DNA of 33,820 bases from Microcaldota archaeon. GTDB lineage: Archaea; Micrarchaeota; Micrarchaeia; Anstonellales; Bilamarchaeaceae. The stretch is from the NCBI GenBank assembly GCA_018812625.1, contig JAHJDH010000003.1, positions 1 through 33,820 on the forward strand, in the 5' to 3' direction. The position numbers and the translations under genes were made by a program. Positions 1-9,956 of this stretch are shown in pieces. Position 1 is the stretch's first letter, and every line of letters starts with the position of its first letter. The notes under the pieces are model-generated. The model did not search any database and had not been told where the DNA came from. It was given only the letters and a program-made list of their open reading frames with translations.

Positions 1-3000
1 CCCTCAAGAATACCATAGTCGCTTGCTGGATCGTAGTTTGATAGAGTAAGAGTATTTGCTGCTTCACTTAATGTTGCTCCAGTATCACTCCATGAACCAT
101 TCCATTTCCAAAGCTCAAGATTTGCTTCTGTATAACTTGCTGCTTCAGTATCCGTCCAATGCCAGGTTGTTGTTTCAATTGTTGGAGTTCCAAGTGTTGG
201 AGTTATGTTAATGAATTTCTGCTCAAAGCTAGTGTAATCAGTAGGCAATGTTGAGGAGTTTGTTGTCCAGGTCATTGAGTAACTCTCATTGTTTCGAAGA
301 ACATCATTGAGTGTTAGGTTTGTGTAGTTCACATAAGTTGCTGCTGGGTTTAGGAATGTCATGTTCATATCCAGCGAGAAGTTCATAGGATTGAAATCAT
401 CAGAGTTGTTGAATAGAACATCCTGAGTGTTATTAGTAAATACCAGACCATTTGCATTGACGCTTGATTTGTATAATGATGCACCAATGGAACTGCTGGA
501 ATTCACAGTAACATTGTCAAGTGTAAGGAAATGTTCCAAATAGATAAATCCAAAGAGAAGATCAGCATTATAGCCATGATAAATACCGATTGCATTCTCA
601 TAGAATGTTGTGTTTGCGATTGTTATATTTCCAAGAGGAACATCAGGACCTTCGGTTCCAAGTCCATAGAAACCATAGCTGTTGTTGTAGAACTCAGAAT
701 TGTAAACATTTGCCCATGGCTCGGTTCCTGAAGAGAACGGACCTGTGAGATGAACACCATAAGTGTTGTCCCAAGCAGTGTAATTGTTCAATTCAATTTC
801 TACATATTCATTCTCAAGTTTTACACCAGCATTGCTGTTGTTCCAGGCTCTTGAGTTTGTAATGTTAACATGAGATCCGAAATATGCAATGAATCCATCG
901 CTGTTGTTGTGAATATCAACATAATCCAAAACCACATAGTTGTATGGAGCAGATGAACGGCCGTTCAAAAGGATACCAGTATTGGAGTTGTTGAATACTG
1001 TTGAATTGCTTACAGTTGTTGTGTTAACCTGATCAAGAACAATACCGTCATCATAACCTGAGATTGCAGGACAGTTCTGGATAGTCACATTATCATAGAG
1101 AAGATTTGGATAACTCAAACTTGAGTTAATGATAATACCTGCAGCGTTTGTTGTTCCGTTGTTTGTGATGTTGTAACCATCACAGTCAAATGTAACATTT
1201 GATGATGCGATTCCTATACATGCATTGCTAGCCCCAGAAGTTATGCCAAGCATATTATACGGCGCACCTTCAACATTTGAAGTAAGGACATAGTCTCCAG
1301 GAGAAGTTATCAGCATACAAGTTGAGACACTTGATTGCAGAATACCATAGTCACTTGCTGGATTCATGTTTGTCAAAGTGAGTGTGTTGTTGCCAGTATC
1401 CAAAGCAGCGCTTGTATTGCTCCAGGAGCCATTGTATTTCCAAAGCTCAAATGCACTTTCATTATCTGCTCCAGTTATTTCAGTTTCATTCCATCTCCAG
1501 ATGATTTCATCGATAGAAACGCTGCTGGTGAGGTTCGAAACATCAACGAATTTGTTTTTGAAACTGGAGTATCCTCCAGGTAGAGGTGATGGGGTTGTGC
1601 TCCAATTTATCTGATAGGACTCTCCTGCTGCAATCGAGTCATTGATTGTCATGTTTGTGAAGCTTGTATTGTCTCCAGCAGGTCTGTCGAATATGAGTGA
1701 AAGCATGTTCAGTGTTATTGGAGTTCCGAGGGTGTTGTTAATCTTAAGATCAATTGTGTTGTTGAAAGTTCTTGAATCATAGATTGTTGTATTGTCAGAA
1801 TCAAGAATGTAGATACCAATTTCGCTGTTGTTGCATGCAATTGTATCATTGATTATTGTGTCGTTTGAGTTGTTGACAAGAAGACCGATTGTGTTGTTGC
1901 AAAGATAGAGCGGATCGATATCTACACCAGTAGAAGTATCAAAGAGCATTCCAAACTCATAGCCTACAATGTGGCCGTCTGAACCATATATCTTGGTCCC
2001 ATCATAGCCTCGGTTGAAGATACCAAATCCAGTTCCAGCATCAACAAATGTCTGGACAATGTAGTGCCCATTCATATCAATTACGACATCGTCGGCCAGT
2101 ATCTCAATACATTTATTCTTGGCGACCTGCGTTCCGACAATGTCATTTGCAAGACGATAACGACCAGATGAGGTTATGTCCATACACCCAGTAATAAGTT
2201 CTGGATCTTCCATAAGACCATAAATGCCTTCGGGTGAGAAGTGCTCAAGCTTCATGTAATTGTCAGTTGTATTTGGAACTAAATTCAATTCCTGGACATA
2301 TAAGATACTGGATATCCATTTGGAAACATACATGTCAAACCTTGACTCAACGTATGGGCCAGATGCAACTTCAGTTGAAGTCCAGTGCCAGGTTGTTGAA
2401 TTGATTTCCTGTCCGGTTGCTTTGGTTCGTAGATATTCAATGTCAAGATATTTATTCTCAAAACTGCGCGCCCATGCTGGAAGTGCGGATTCGCTGATAT
2501 TTGTACCAGTTATGGCATAAGGACTAGATGCAGTTAGGTCTTCAAAGTTATCCTCAAGATCAAGACGAACATATTGAGCTGGTGTGCCTCCATCCCACAT
2601 AAAGTCGAGATTAGTTGCATTCAGTGAAACATCTGTAAAGGAACCCGGATCAACAACCAGATCCTTATCATTGTCATATAATATGACGTTGGCCAAGGTA
2701 GCATTATAAGTTTCATCAAGAATCACACCATATCCATGATTGATACCACCAGTTCCAGTTTTTGATACTGTGACATTCTCAATAGTTGACTCATGGCATC
2801 CGATATAGTTTATTCCAGAACCCGGCTCATAATCAGGTCCGCCAAACCCTCCATCAGAAACATTGCTGTTTGCGAAAATATTATTCTGACAATCATTACT
2901 GCTGAATTTGGTCCTTGCAGAGAAGAAGCCATGTTGTGTGTGGTTTATAGTTACGTTGCTAACTTCCACTGCATCGCTTCCAAGAGAATAGATACCGTAT

Positions 3001-6000
3001 TCGAAGTCGCTTATTAGGGAACAGTTCTGGATTATGACATTGTCTGAACCTGGAACAAGAGCTATTGCAGCAGTATCAGCTAGCTGCGGACCAGTTGGCC
3101 AATCAATGTACGAACCGTTGCAGTTGAGGACAACGTTTGAACTGTTAATGAGGATACATGCATAGTCAATATTGTATGCATTTCCTTGAAGTACTGGTGA
3201 TATGTTGCCATCTGGAGCAGTATAATCCCCGTATAAAACAAAGCTGGCTGCATCTATACCATTGGCAATAGTATAAGTTCCAGGGTCAGATATTTCGATG
3301 CATCCATATACTGGTGTTGAACCAAGACTGGAGATATCCTCGAGCATAGCATATGTTGACTGTGGATCCATTGCAGAAAGTGAAAGCGAATTGGTATTTG
3401 TCTTAATAGTTGCTCCAGTATTGCTCCATGAACCATTATGCTTCCAAATCTCTAATTCTGCCTCATCAGCACTGCCAATCTCAGAATCTTCCCATTTCCA
3501 GGTGATGTTGTTGATTGAAACATCGCCATTGACTTGGGTGATGTTGACATATTTATTATCAAATGTAGCCCTGAAAGGTGGCAGTGTGGTTGGCTGGAAA
3601 GCATGGTCAATCGTATATGTTTCATCGAACTCAGTAAGTGTGTCGTTGATGTAGAGATGAGTGTCCCTGTTAAAGTCACCAGCGTCGCGATCAATTGTCA
3701 TGTTCTTTGCAACGTAGTAGTCTGTGCCGCCAGAGGATGCCATAATGTAGAAGTCTTTCGTGTTATTGAAAAGATGAACATCCTCAATCGTAAGGTTGTA
3801 TTGTGATGAAAGTGAAAGACCGTAGCCATTCTTATTCGCAGTGCAGTTTGAGATAATTACATTTGATGTGTAGCTTATCTGGAAACCGCTGACCGTATTA
3901 TTGAATGCAGTGTTGTTGGTCAAATTGTTGCTGTTTCCTATTATGTAGTAGCCTGAGCCAGTACTATGACGGACGATGTTGTCGGAAATATTGTTACCGG
4001 CAGACTGGACATTCATGCCAACCCCATCATTCGCCTCAAGAAGGTTGCTGTATATCCTGCTCGATGGGTTGTTGTGCGCAAGGCCCGAATCGCCGTTGTT
4101 GCTCATGTTATTATCATATATACTGAAATTGCTGCCGCCAGCTGTGTAAAGCCCATAGCGATAATTATCGTATAAATGATTGTCATGGAAAGTGTTGTTG
4201 GTGCCCGAGCCGGTGCGGATTCCATCCCATGATGAATTGCGTACTGTAAGGTTGTAGAACTGGCTGTCGCTTGTGTTGTATGTCCAAATTCCGTATGATT
4301 GTGCGATGTCACCAGACGCATTAATGAGAGTGACATTTCGAATTGTATCCCCAGAAGTCTGATGGAGCGCGATTCCAATCTCATAGTCGCTGATATTTCC
4401 GCAGTTCTCTATAGTTACGTTAGTATAATCAGCTGTAGTGTTTCCGTAAATCGTAATTGCTGCAGCATCATCCATATGATTTAGATTCGTGATGGCATAA
4501 CCATTGCAGTCAAAGCGAACATGATTGGCCATAATCCTGAAACAGGTATAATCAACATAATTTACATCAGGAACAGAAAATGGCGCTCCATAAGCATCGA
4601 AACCTAAAAGATATGTTCCTGGAACTGTAATGTCCTCGCATCCGGTTCCAAGTCCTTCAAAAATTCCGTATTCGCTGTTTGGAACTAAGTTTGTGATAGA
4701 AAGATTATTAGTTGCGGTATTAAGATTACTGATCATCTTGGTCCACGAACCATTGTTCTTCCAGATTTCTAGATTTCCTTCGGAATATCCGCTTACCTCC
4801 GCATCATTCCACTGGAAGGATATGCTGTCGATCGAAACAGTACCAATGTCTGAGCTTATATCAACGTATTTTTCATTGAATGAAGGAAAAACAAATGGAG
4901 GATTGGAACTGTTTGTTGTCCAGTTGAAATAGTATCTTGATGTTGCACTCATCTGATCATACATTGATATGTTTGAATAGTTCTGATAGTTTCCAAGTGG
5001 ATTATCGAAAATCATTTCATCCATGAATATTGCTGGTGCGGAAGTTGCATACAAAGCAACGTCACGTGAATTATTGTACATGTGATTTTTGGAAAGATTC
5101 GTTCCGGGTCCTTGCGAAACATAAATACCATAAGTTGATGAACGAGTCACATTATTGTTAATTATACGCGTACTTGCTGCACCGATAACTGAAATACCGG
5201 TTGGTATGCCAGTAACATTGTTGTTCATGATGAGATTGTTGTAGCTCGTTGAGTCACCAACATAAATACCAGTGTTGGTCACATCATCAATCACATGATC
5301 GTAAACTTCATTGAAGTCTGCATCTGTATCAAGGCGAATAGCAGTATTAACATCAGTGATTGTGTTGTTTGTAAGGACGTTTCCTTTGGAACTTGATGTT
5401 GCCATAATCCCGTATGTGCCGCTGTTGGAAATATTGTTTTCCCAAATACGGTTCAAAAGACTTCCAGAAGTCAGGAAGATACCGACATTTTGGTTGTCAT
5501 AGATACTGTTATTTGTATAATTATTGCTGTTGCCGCCCCATGAATAAACACCATAGTCAAAGCGATGGAACGTATTGTTCTCGACTATATTGTAATATGA
5601 ATATCTTGGATAAAATCCATAACCATCAATTGACCAATTGAACGTGTTGTTTCCGTAAATTCCGTGAAGACCTGCATCTGCATAAACACCTATTGGGAAA
5701 TATGCAGTGTTGTTGTACATGTGAACAAAGTCTCCCCTGATTCTGTATCCATAATCCCCAGTACCAGAAGTTCTGCGAACTTCATTGTCAACAATCGTGT
5801 TGTTGTGGCTGTTCTCATCAGTGAGGAAACCAGCATCATAAGGATTCTGAACATAATTGTTTCTCATTGTTGAATTGGAAGTGTTATCAAGCATAACACC
5901 ATAAGCATACCCATAAGCATTGCAGTTTTTTATTGTAAGGTTTGATACTCCAGTCCCAAGAATCGCATAGCGATAAATTTCAGCTGTATGGCTAAGATTG

Positions 6001-8129
6001 TATCCATTACAATCAAGAACAACATCATCTGCAAGGATTTTCAAACATGCAAAACCAGTTCTTGGAGATGCATTGATAGGTGATCCTGCCAGATTATTAA
6101 TAAGGCGATATTCTCTTGGCTGATCGATTTCCATACATGATGAGACAGGAATTGCAAGTTGCTCTCCAAGTATACCATAAACAACTCCGTTCAAGCCGCT
6201 TGGAACTGGATGATTGTTAAGAGTGAGTTTGTTGCTTCCAAAATTAAGAGTTGCGCCCTTATCATCCCATGAAGAAGATGTATTCCATGAATAAACCTTC
6301 AGTGTAGTTTCATTGAATGATTCTGAAGTAACTTCAGCATCTGTGTAGTGCCAAACTAATTTCTCAATTGTTGGGGTATTCAAGGATTCCGTTCTCCTAA
6401 ACCGAACGAATTTCTGGCCAAGGCTATAATTTTCCAATGGTGGGGATACAGCTGGATGATTCCACCAGGAAATACTGTACTGATCAGCATCACTTGGCAT
6501 CGAATCATTCAAATCAAGCCAGGTGTAATTCTCAAACACCCCTGTTGGTGGAAGGAAGTAGAGACTCAACATGCTGACATTTGAATTGATAATATCCTTC
6601 TGCCTGATATTAAGATCATAATCATTATTGTAGAGAGTAAGGTTGTTTACAGAAATATTTCTTGGATCGCGAAGCCTCATTCCAATTCCAACTGATGAAC
6701 TAATAGAACCACTTGAATACGCAGTGCTGTTAATGTAATTGCTGTTGATGCATCCTATTGAGAATAAACCAGCGCCAGGCTGCCAATCAGGTTTAGTATA
6801 ACCTGCATTGTATGATGAGACATTAACATATGTGTGATTGTCACAGTCAGAACTGCTGAATCTTGTTCTCATGGAAGTAAGGCCATAATAAGATCTGTTT
6901 GAAGAAACATTCTCAATATGGACATTCCTGTTTCCAAGAAGGTATACATTGAATGCGAAATCTTCGATGTTTGGACAGTTTGTGATTGTAATATTGTTCT
7001 TGCTAGGAACTACAGCAATCCCAGCTGAAACTGAGTTGAAATCTCCAGAGCCATCCCAATCTATCTCGAGTCCTTGGCAATCAAAGTTAACATTTGAGGC
7101 ATTGATTATGATGCATGCATAAGTTATGTCAAAGGCTGCGCCTTGAAGAGTTGAAGAAACATTACCAAAAGGAGCTTGATAACCATCGTAACTCAAAACC
7201 GAAGATGCTGAAATATCTGCACCAAGATAGTAGGAACCAGATTCATTTAGTTCCACACATCCGAATAAATTCTGATCTCCGAACATTCCGTAGATGGATT
7301 CATTTGCCAGGTTCGTTACAGTAAGTGTATTCTGAACAACATTGCGAGATTCCCCAGCACCATCCCAGTCACTGCCATTCCACCCATACAATTCAATTGT
7401 AGATTCTTTGAAAGCTGAGCCTTCTGAAGTTGTCCAATGCCAAACTGCTGAGTCAATGCTCATGGTGGATGTTGCAGTTATTGTGATATACCCGTCTCTG
7501 ATATTTGTAAGGCTGTTTGGAGCAGCTGATGGACTTGATGACCAGTTGATGTTGTATTCTTCATTAGAAATCGTAAGAGTATCATCAATGTCAAGAATTG
7601 TGTAATTGTTCAAATCCCCGCTTGGATTATCGAATGTAACATTGTTCAGTTCAATTGGAATGCTTGGTGAAGATGAGGAAGTGTTTATGTTGAAATCAAG
7701 TGAGTTGTTGTAAAGTCTTGTATCATTGATAGTGGTGTTGATTGAGTCATAGACAAGAATACCGTATTGGCTGTTGTTGCATGCAATTGCATCAACAATG
7801 TTAGTGTTGTTGGATTGATTTACAAAAATACCAACATCATTATTGCAGAAAGATGAGGGATCTACAGATACATTATCGGAATCTGTAATCTTGATACCAT
7901 TTGTATAGTCACTTACAACTGAGCAGTTTATTATTTCGACATTGTCAGTTGTTACAAGTATACCATTTGTTGTTCCTCCAGTTCCATTATTCTCGATTTT
8001 ATAATCATAACAATTCAAGGTGACTCCAGATGCAGTTATCTTAAGACAAGAAGTACCATCACCAGAAATATTTGCTCCGGCTAAATTGTTTATTAGTCCA
8101 TACTCGCCTGAAGATGAGATTTCCTGGCA
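1..8129 (-). repeat. Seven beta-helix modules, each opening with a Cys-x2-I...(G)xYxL motif
   Basis: The module-start Cys codon lies at about 8129, 7259, 6137, 4640, 3302, 2186 and 1319, giving in-frame spacings of 290, 374, 499, 446, 372 and 289 codons. An eighth module probably begins just beyond the left edge, because the window ends in the same 'NxxPASDYGIL' linker that precedes the module at 1319. Confidence 0.8.
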
Positions 8130-9092
8130 TCCGGAAACCGGTGTTTCGGCCATGACACCGACAGTCGTGTTGGAACTGCATAAAGCACCCCCATCCTGCG
8201 TGCCATCATTTGGAGTAACACAAATACTCCAGTTCTGATCATCAGTTGTCATGCTGCTGACAATTTTGTTTGATTCGTTGGCCGCGAAAGCTGCGACCTG
8301 CTCTGCAGAAAGTGCAGAATCATAGAATCTGACATCGTCTATTGAACCGTAGAAGTCATCACTGGTAGAGCCATCTATGCCTATGTAAAGATAGGTTGGC
8401 GAGGCTATATCATATTGATGGGAAGAATTCCCCAGTGACCTCCCATCAAGATAAAATTTAAGCTGGCCGGCGGCCGTCCCTTCCCTGACAAATGCCACGT
8501 GGTGCCAGTTGCCATCAGTTATGCTGCTGTTGGACAATGAAGATGGGTGAATTCCCGAATCATAGACCCCGAGATAATTTGAGTTGTAGACGTAAAAACC
8601 AGGGTCGTGATAGTTCATGCCAAAGATACCTGCGTACGAAATCTGACTTGCCGCAGGTTTTATCCATGCCATCATGGTATAATTTCCGGAACCGATAGGC
8701 GGGAAGCTCGTAGTGGCAAGGGATACGTAATCGCCACTACTACTGAATTCGTATGCACCATGACCATCATGGCCCCCAGTGGCATTGTATATTGCTCCGG
8801 CAACAGAGCTGCCGCCATTATCATCTCCAGCATAATCAGTTGCATTATATGCGTTCGAAGAACCTTCAAAAGGAACATACAAAACAGGAAGTTCATCACC
8901 ATTCAGTGACCACACAGTAAAATTACGGACATCGTCCGAGTCGCCATCATAAACATCCCAGCTTGCGCTAAGGTTGTCAGTCGATAAATAACCAGTAATT
9001 GAGATATTTTCTGCTATTGGCAGCGCGGCAAAAGAAATGCCAGAAAAAAGTAAAATCACTAGAACTACGGAGACTATGGTAAATGAACGCAT
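1..9092 (-). CDS. Giant secreted surface protein, C-terminus beyond window: signal peptide, LamG/concanavalin-like domain, repeated NosD/CASH-type parallel beta-helix modules
   Basis: Minus-strand frame from the ATG at 9092 is open to the left edge in the stretches translated by hand, and no ORF in the track lies in this frame. N-terminus MRSFTIVSVVLVILLFSGISFAALP is a signal peptide. It is followed by LamG-like 'GNYTMMAWIKP...GNWHHVAFVREGTAAGQLKFYLDG...SIDDVRFYDSALSAEQV'. Asn-rich beta-helix repeats ('NNSQYGILVYDSINTTI') and WxWN/'ELWKWNGSWSD' segments then recur. Missing from the ORF list because it has no stop in the window. Confidence 0.9.
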   Translation of the reverse strand, partial: MRSFTIVSVVLVILLFSGISFAALPIAENISITGYLSTDNLSASWDVYDGDSDDVRNFTVWSLNGDELPVLYVPFEGSSNAYNATDYAGDDNGGSSVAGAIYNATGGHDGHGAYEFSSSGDYVSLATTSFPPIGSGNYTMMAWIKPAASQISYAGIFGMNYHDPGFYVYNSNYLGVYDSGIHPSSLSNSSITDGNWHHVAFVREGTAAGQLKFYLDGRSLGNSSHQYDIASPTYLYIGIDGSTSDDFYGSIDDVRFYDSALSAEQVAAFAANESNKIVSSMTTDDQNWSICVTPNDGTQDGGALCSSNTTVGVMAETPVSGCQEISSSGEYGLINNLAGANISGDGTSCLKITASGVTLNCYDYKIENNGTGGTTNGILVTTDNVEIINCSVVSDYTNGIKITDSDNVSVDPSSFCNNDVGIFVNQSNNTNIVDAIACNNSQYGILVYDSINTTINDTRLYNNSLDFNINTSSSSPSIPIELNNVTFDNPSGDLNNYTILDIDDTLTISNEEYNINWSSSPSAAPNSLTNIRDGYITITATSTMSIDSAVWHWTTSEGSAFKESTIELYGWNGSDWDGAGESRNVVQNTLTVTNLANESIYGMFGDQNLFGCVELNESGSYYLGADISASSVLSYDGYQAPFGNVSSTLQGAAFDITYACIIINASNVNFDCQGLEIDWDGSGDFNSVSAGIAVVPSKNNITITNCPNIEDFAFNVYLLGNRNVHIENVSSNRSYYGLTSMRTRFSSSDCDNHTYVNVSSYNAGYTKPDWQPGAGLFSIGCINSNYINSTAYSSGSISSSVGIGMRLRDPRNISVNNLTLYNNDYDLNIRQKDIINSNVSMLSLYFLPPTGVFENYTWLDLNDSMPSDADQYSISWWNHPAVSPPLENYSLGQKFVRFRRTESLNTPTIEKLVWHYTDAEVTSESFNETTLKVYSWNTSSSWDDKGATLNFGSNKLTLNNHPVPSGLNGVVYGILGEQLAIPVSSCMEIDQPREYRLINNLAGSPINASPRTGFACLKILADDVVLDCNGYNLSHTAEIYRYAILGTGVSNLTIKNCNAYGYAYGVMLDNTSNSTMRNNYVQNPYDAGFLTDENSHNNTIVDNEVRRTSGTGDYGYRIRGDFVHMYNNTAYFPIGVYADAGLHGIYGNNTFNWSIDGYGFYPRYSYYNIVENNTFHRFDYGVYSWGGNSNNYTNNSIYDNQNVGIFLTSGSLLNRIWENNISNSGTYGIMATSSSKGNVLTNNTITDVNTAIRLDTDADFNEVYDHVIDDVTNTGIYVGDSTSYNNLIMNNNVTGIPTGISVIGAASTRIINNNVTRSSTYGIYVSQGPGTNLSKNHMYNNSRDVALYATSAPAIFMDEMIFDNPLGNYQNYSNISMYDQMSATSRYYFNWTTNSSNPPFVFPSFNEKYVDISSDIGTVSIDSISFQWNDAEVSGYSEGNLEIWKNNGSWTKMISNLNTATNNLSITNLVPNSEYGIFEGLGTGCEDITVPGTYLLGFDAYGAPFSVPDVNYVDYTCFRIMANHVRFDCNGYAITNLNHMDDAAAITIYGNTTADYTNVTIENCGNISDYEIGIALHQTSGDTIRNVTLINASGDIAQSYGIWTYNTSDSQFYNLTVRNSSWDGIRTGSGTNNTFHDNHLYDNYRYGLYTAGGSNFSIYDNNMSNNGDSGLAHNNPSSRIYSNLLEANDGVGMNVQSAGNNISDNIVRHSTGSGYYIIGNSNNLTNNTAFNNTVSGFQISYTSNVIISNCTANKNGYGLSLSSQYNLTIEDVHLFNNTKDFYIMASSGGTDYYVAKNMTIDRDAGDFNRDTHLYINDTLTEFDETYTIDHAFQPTTLPPFRATFDNKYVNITQVNGDVSINNITWKWEDSEIGSADEAELEIWKHNGSWSNTGATIKTNTNSLSLSAMDPQSTYAMLEDISSLGSTPVYGCIEISDPGTYTIANGIDAASFVLYGDYTAPDGNISPVLQGNAYNIDYACILINSSNVVLNCNGSYIDWPTGPQLADTAAIALVPGSDNVIIQNCSLISDFEYGIYSLGSDAVEVSNVTINHTQHGFFSARTKFSSNDCQNNIFANSNVSDGGFGGPDYEPGSGINYIGCHESTIENVTVSKTGTGGINHGYGVILDETYNATLANVILYDNDKDLVVDPGSFTDVSLNATNLDFMWDGGTPAQYVRLDLEDNFEDLTASSPYAITGTNISESALPAWARSFENKYLDIEYLRTKATGQEINSTTWHWTSTEVASGPYVESRFDMYVSKWISSILYVQELNLVPNTTDNYMKLEHFSPEGIYGLMEDPELITGCMDITSSGRYRLANDIVGTQVAKNKCIEILADDVVIDMNGHYIVQTFVDAGTGFGIFNRGYDGTKIYGSDGHIVGYEFGMLFDTSTGVDIDPLYLCNNTIGLLVNNSNDTIINDTIACNNSEIGIYILDSDNTTIYDSRTFNNTIDLKINNTLGTPITLNMLSLIFDRPAGDNTSFTNMTINDSIAAGESYQINWSTTPSPLPGGYSSFKNKFVDVSNLTSSVSIDEIIWRWNETEITGADNESAFELWKYNGSWSNTSAALDTGNNTLTLTNMNPASDYGILQSSVSTCMLITSPGDYVLTSNVEGAPYNMLGITSGASNACIGIASSNVTFDCDGYNITNNGTTNAAGIIINSSLSYPNLLYDNVTIQNCPAISGYDDGIVLDQVNTTTVSNSTVFNNSNTGILLNGRSSAPYNYVVLDYVDIHNNSDGFIAYFGSHVNITNSRAWNNSNAGVKLENEYVEIELNNYTAWDNTYGVHLTGPFSSGTEPWANVYNSEFYNNSYGFYGLGTEGPDVPLGNITIANTTFYENAIGIYHGYNADLLFGFIYLEHFLTLDNVTVNSSSSIGASLYKSSVNANGLVFTNNTQDVLFNNSDDFNPMNFSLDMNMTFLNPAATYVNYTNLTLNDVLRNNESYSMTWTTNSSTLPTDYTSFEQKFINITPTLGTPTIETTTWHWTDTEAASYTEANLELWKWNGSWSDTGATLSEAANTLTLSNYDPASDYGILE
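8280..8910 (-). other. LamG-like (laminin G / concanavalin A-type) domain within the giant surface protein, approximate bounds
   Basis: Translation 'AYEFSSSGDYVSLATTSFPPIGSGNYTMMAWIKP...DGNWHHVAFVREGTAAGQLKFYLDGRSLGNSS...LYIGIDGSTSDDFYGSIDDVRFYDSALSAEQVAAFAANE' has the typical LamG_3 pattern. Confidence 0.8.
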
Positions 9093-9110
9093 GGCAATAT
9101 TAGAAATGTA

Positions 9111-9122
9111 ATATTTATAAAT
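9111..9122 (-). promoter_or_regulatory. Putative archaeal TATA box for the giant surface-protein gene
   Basis: Minus strand reads 'AATTTATAAATAT', centred about 25 nt upstream of the ATG at 9092, with no Shine-Dalgarno-like sequence before the ATG. Confidence 0.5.
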
Positions 9123-9163
9123 TCAAATACAGCTGAAAAGTTTCATACTAATAATATAATATA

Positions 9164-9195
9164 GAAAAAAAGTGGTAAAAAATATACAAAAAAAA
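9164..9195 (-). terminator. Putative oligo-T termination region after the lipoprotein gene
   Basis: Several A-runs on the plus strand (T-runs on the minus strand) lie immediately after the lipoprotein stop at 9199. Confidence 0.4.
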
Positions 9196-9198
9196 GAA

Positions 9199-9798
9199 TT
9201 ATCTGCATTTTGGAGTAACTGATACGTTCATGAAAAGCCGCATGTCACCTAGAATTCCAAAACACATCATCTCAACAGTTGCAATCTCATTTGAAACTTC
9301 TTCAGTAGAATTAAGTGGAAGAGGAACATTTTCTTCTATGAGCTCTCCGGTCCCATCACAATGAAGAGTAACATAAGCTACCGGGCCTTCATTTGAAACT
9401 CCGGTTATCCGTATTCCACCAACAACTGAGCTTCCGCCAATATCAACTCTAAGTTCTGGGTTTGAATCAGATTCTGTAGCACATCCGGGTTCAGGACAGG
9501 GCGGCAGCTCTACCTCCATATCATATATAGCATCAGGCCTAGCATCAATAATCATTTCAGCATCCATTCTCATATCAGCATCACGATGATCAGGATCATT
9601 ACCAATTACATCAGAATCAATCCGAGCTGGAGTATCCGAATCCATTCCAGCATCCTCTGAAAGAGATTGTCCGCCACATGCAGGGGTAAGCATAGCCAAA
9701 CAAATAATTCCTTCTGCAGCCAGTTTCTTTACCTTTGAGAACTTAACTGGTTTTTCTGAATCCTTTTTTCGAGCATTTTTTGCCGTTTTTGTTAACAT
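9199..9798 (-). CDS. Lipoprotein-like secreted protein with Asp-rich linker
   Basis: ORF track gives 9199..9828. The internal ATG at 9798 has a Shine-Dalgarno-like AGGTGGG just upstream and gives MLTKTAKNARKKDS...KLAAEGIICLAMLTPACGGQ, with a lipobox-like LTPAC. An Asp-rich linker 'DAGMDSDTPARIDSDVIGNDPDHRDADMRMDAEMIIDARPDA' follows. Confidence 0.75.
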   Translation of the reverse strand: MLTKTAKNARKKDSEKPVKFSKVKKLAAEGIICLAMLTPACGGQSLSEDAGMDSDTPARIDSDVIGNDPDHRDADMRMDAEMIIDARPDAIYDMEVELPPCPEPGCATESDSNPELRVDIGGSSVVGGIRITGVSNEGPVAYVTLHCDGTGELIEENVPLPLNSTEEVSNEIATVEMMCFGILGDMRLFMNVSVTPKCR

Positions 9799-9874
9799 AA
9801 TATCCCACCTACTATAATAGTACAGCAAATCATTAAAAAGACTCCCCCCTTGGGAGGAACAAGATAGGTTCTTA

Positions 9875-9888
9875 AAAGTTTATATATA
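9875..9888 (+). promoter_or_regulatory. Putative archaeal BRE/TATA element
   Basis: AAAAGTTTATATATA lies about 70-80 nt upstream of the SD-supported ATG at 9957. The ORF-track start at 9897 would fall upstream of the expected transcription start. Confidence 0.55.
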
Positions 9889-9956
9889 GACATAAATTGC
9901 AACTAAGTTTCATCGTAGCCAGTGATAGGTTAGTTGTATTTTGGAGGTTGAAAAAA

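Noticed and set aside
531-8909. Plus-strand ORFs of 60-120 aa in the first 9 kb, and short minus-strand ORFs in other frames
   Set aside because: They overlap the continuous minus-strand giant frame and read as low-complexity shadow translations with no family features.
9842-9856. CTCCC...GGGAG short hairpin before the methyltransferase promoter
   Set aside because: Only a 5-bp stem with no T-tract; too weak to call as a terminator or regulatory RNA.
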